DNA from: Apricaphanius iberus
Taxonomy: Eukaryota; Chordata; Actinopteri; Cyprinodontiformes; Aphaniidae
DNA: 64,000 bases
NCBI GenBank assembly: GCA_028564705.1
Contig: JAPXFQ010001774.1
Span: 372,001 to 436,000 of the forward strand
Direction: 5' to 3'
Below are positions 63,004-64,000 of the stretch, in pieces. A model generated the notes under the pieces. That model was not told where the DNA came from, searched no databases, and saw only the letters and a list, made by a program, of their open reading frames with translations. Positions within the stretch are counted from its first letter, which is position 1, and each line of letters opens with the position of its first letter. A program made the position numbers and the translations under genes.

Positions 63004-64000
63004 CTAAAAGAGAGAAATGACGGAAGAGGTGGAACAGGAATGAACTGAAGCGCAGAACGGAGGCTGTACCCGGTGGATGCTGTAAAGAAGGGGAGGGGTC
63101 AAAGGGGCGGGTCGGATGGACACAGAGAAAAGGGGTTTGATTGTTCGAAAACATTTTTTTTTAAATCCATACGATGATTTGTTTCAACCTTAAAGAGGAA
63201 TTTGTTTGGATCTAGCAAGGATCATCAAATTCTTCATTATTCAAAATGCATATTAAAACAAGATTATGTAAGATGCTTTAATGGGTCCTCACAATCACAG
63301 CTCAATGAGTCAAGCTAACTCAAAGATGAACTCTTAATATTCCCTTATGCATGACATTTTCATTGACAATCTTACAAACACACAGCTCCCATTACTGTGA
63401 CAGATGATATAAGCTCTACAATAAGCAGCAAAGGGTCTGTCTGGTGTTAAGGAATCGACCCTATTATTTAGTCATTTATATCTTCTTGCGTCAGGCTTGT
63501 CAGAGTCCAGTTAAACGATTGATGACTGGGGCCCGAGGCTGGTTCAATACCTAATTGATCCTCTTCCTCTAATGTCTTACATGATGAATCAGTCAAAAAC
63601 GGCTGCTATCTTGATTATCATTCATATAGAAATAGAGCTGCATTTACTTTAGTTTTCCACCAGACTGACAACTGTAAAAACAAGCATATAGGTTTTATTT
63701 GTGCATATATGCCTTCTTAAATATTCATTTTTTTTTTACACTCAACAACAATTCAAAAAACGCAGTTTATTAGAAAAATCTGTTCTGAAGAGAAAAAAAA
63801 ATTATTAGGGAAAAAAAAGTCTGTGTGAAGATTTAAAAAGGTGCTTTTCAGTGAGTCGCAAGATTGCTAAACAACTTTGACTGGCCAAACCTGATTACTG
63901 TCAGATCTATATAGATTCAAGACATCCTTTTAAATAAAACTTGTCTAACAGCAATACGTTGGCTAAACACAATAATAAACAAAAATTTATACATGCTCAA
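63004..64000. other. No gene seen; possible intron, with a candidate regulatory block at 63440-63690
   Basis: If the terminal exon at 62883-63003 is real, this is its upstream intron. The part from 63440 contains AACGATTGATGACTGG, CAATACCTAATTGATCC and TTGATTATCATTCATATAG, dense in TALE/homeodomain-like words and free of repeats. The rest is AT-rich. Confidence 0.25.

Overview
The window reads as intergenic or intronic sequence from a ray-finned fish, most likely a percomorph or cyprinodontiform teleost (inference). The evidence is the repeat content: L2-type LINEs ending in a tandem GAATT tail, a second L2 family ending in tandem TTGCC, Tc1-like elements with CAGTGGGGCAAAAA termini, Harbinger/PIF elements with TWA target duplications, a DIRS-like RT/RNase H block, L1-type ORF1 and ORF2 relics and GATGG-tailed repeats. 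I see no complete host protein-coding gene, rRNA, tRNA or CRISPR array. The only candidate host exon is a compact minus-strand terminal exon near 62.9-63.0 kb.

Layout. 0-2.6 kb: a decayed Harbinger element (transposase scraps plus a minus-strand Myb-like partner), two different Tc1 fragments, an L2 tail and a hAT end. 4.1-6.5 kb: minus-strand L1-type 3' end with a C-rich 3' UTR. 7-11 kb: R2/R4-like C-terminal scrap, L1 ORF1p remnant, DIRS-like RT/RNase H, Tc1 scrap. 12-16.4 kb: small MITEs. 16.9-19.8 kb: an old and a young Tc1 element of one family; the young one has complete ends, and its transposase is broken by a single visible stop. 22.6-25.6 kb: an L2 copy interrupted by two MITEs, each flanked by TAA. 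26.6-28.4 kb: SINE-like repeats around a TTAA-flanked piggyBac-like element. 29.1-31.1 kb: a 5'-truncated L2 with an open RT frame. 32.1-35.2 kb: a Tc1-like element split by a Harbinger MITE, a BED zinc-finger hAT scrap, and a 677-bp hAT MITE with a perfect 8-bp duplication.

36.6-41.9 kb is a DNA transposon with GC-rich inverted ends. It retains one MADF-domain exon with a splice donor and was invaded by an L2 LINE whose 1041-codon ORF2 is open, with endonuclease and YADD motifs intact. 42.7-44.3 kb is a three-level nest: an L2 copy, then a solo-LTR-like insert, then a short retroposon with a 13-bp duplication. 44.3-46.9 kb holds a TTAA-flanked MITE and a second MADF-bearing PIF-like relic that also contains a histone-type 3' stem-loop on the minus strand. 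49.7-51.1 kb is a MITE with a Harbinger element nested in it; a paralogous Harbinger copy sits at 62.1-62.8 kb. 53.3-54.6 kb is another L2. 56.6-58.7 kb is the most unusual structure: two collinear arms of a roughly 50-bp repeat in inverted orientation, like a foldback transposon, with a Harbinger MITE in the spacer and a LINE tail in one arm.

The parts do not form a pathway. The window is a record of layered transposition in which PIF/Harbinger elements with three-base TAA or TTA duplications recur and nesting gives relative ages. Several unique stretches (about 21.2-22.3, 47.7-48.2 and 63.4-63.7 kb) are rich in homeodomain-like words and could be conserved noncoding elements; this is inference only.
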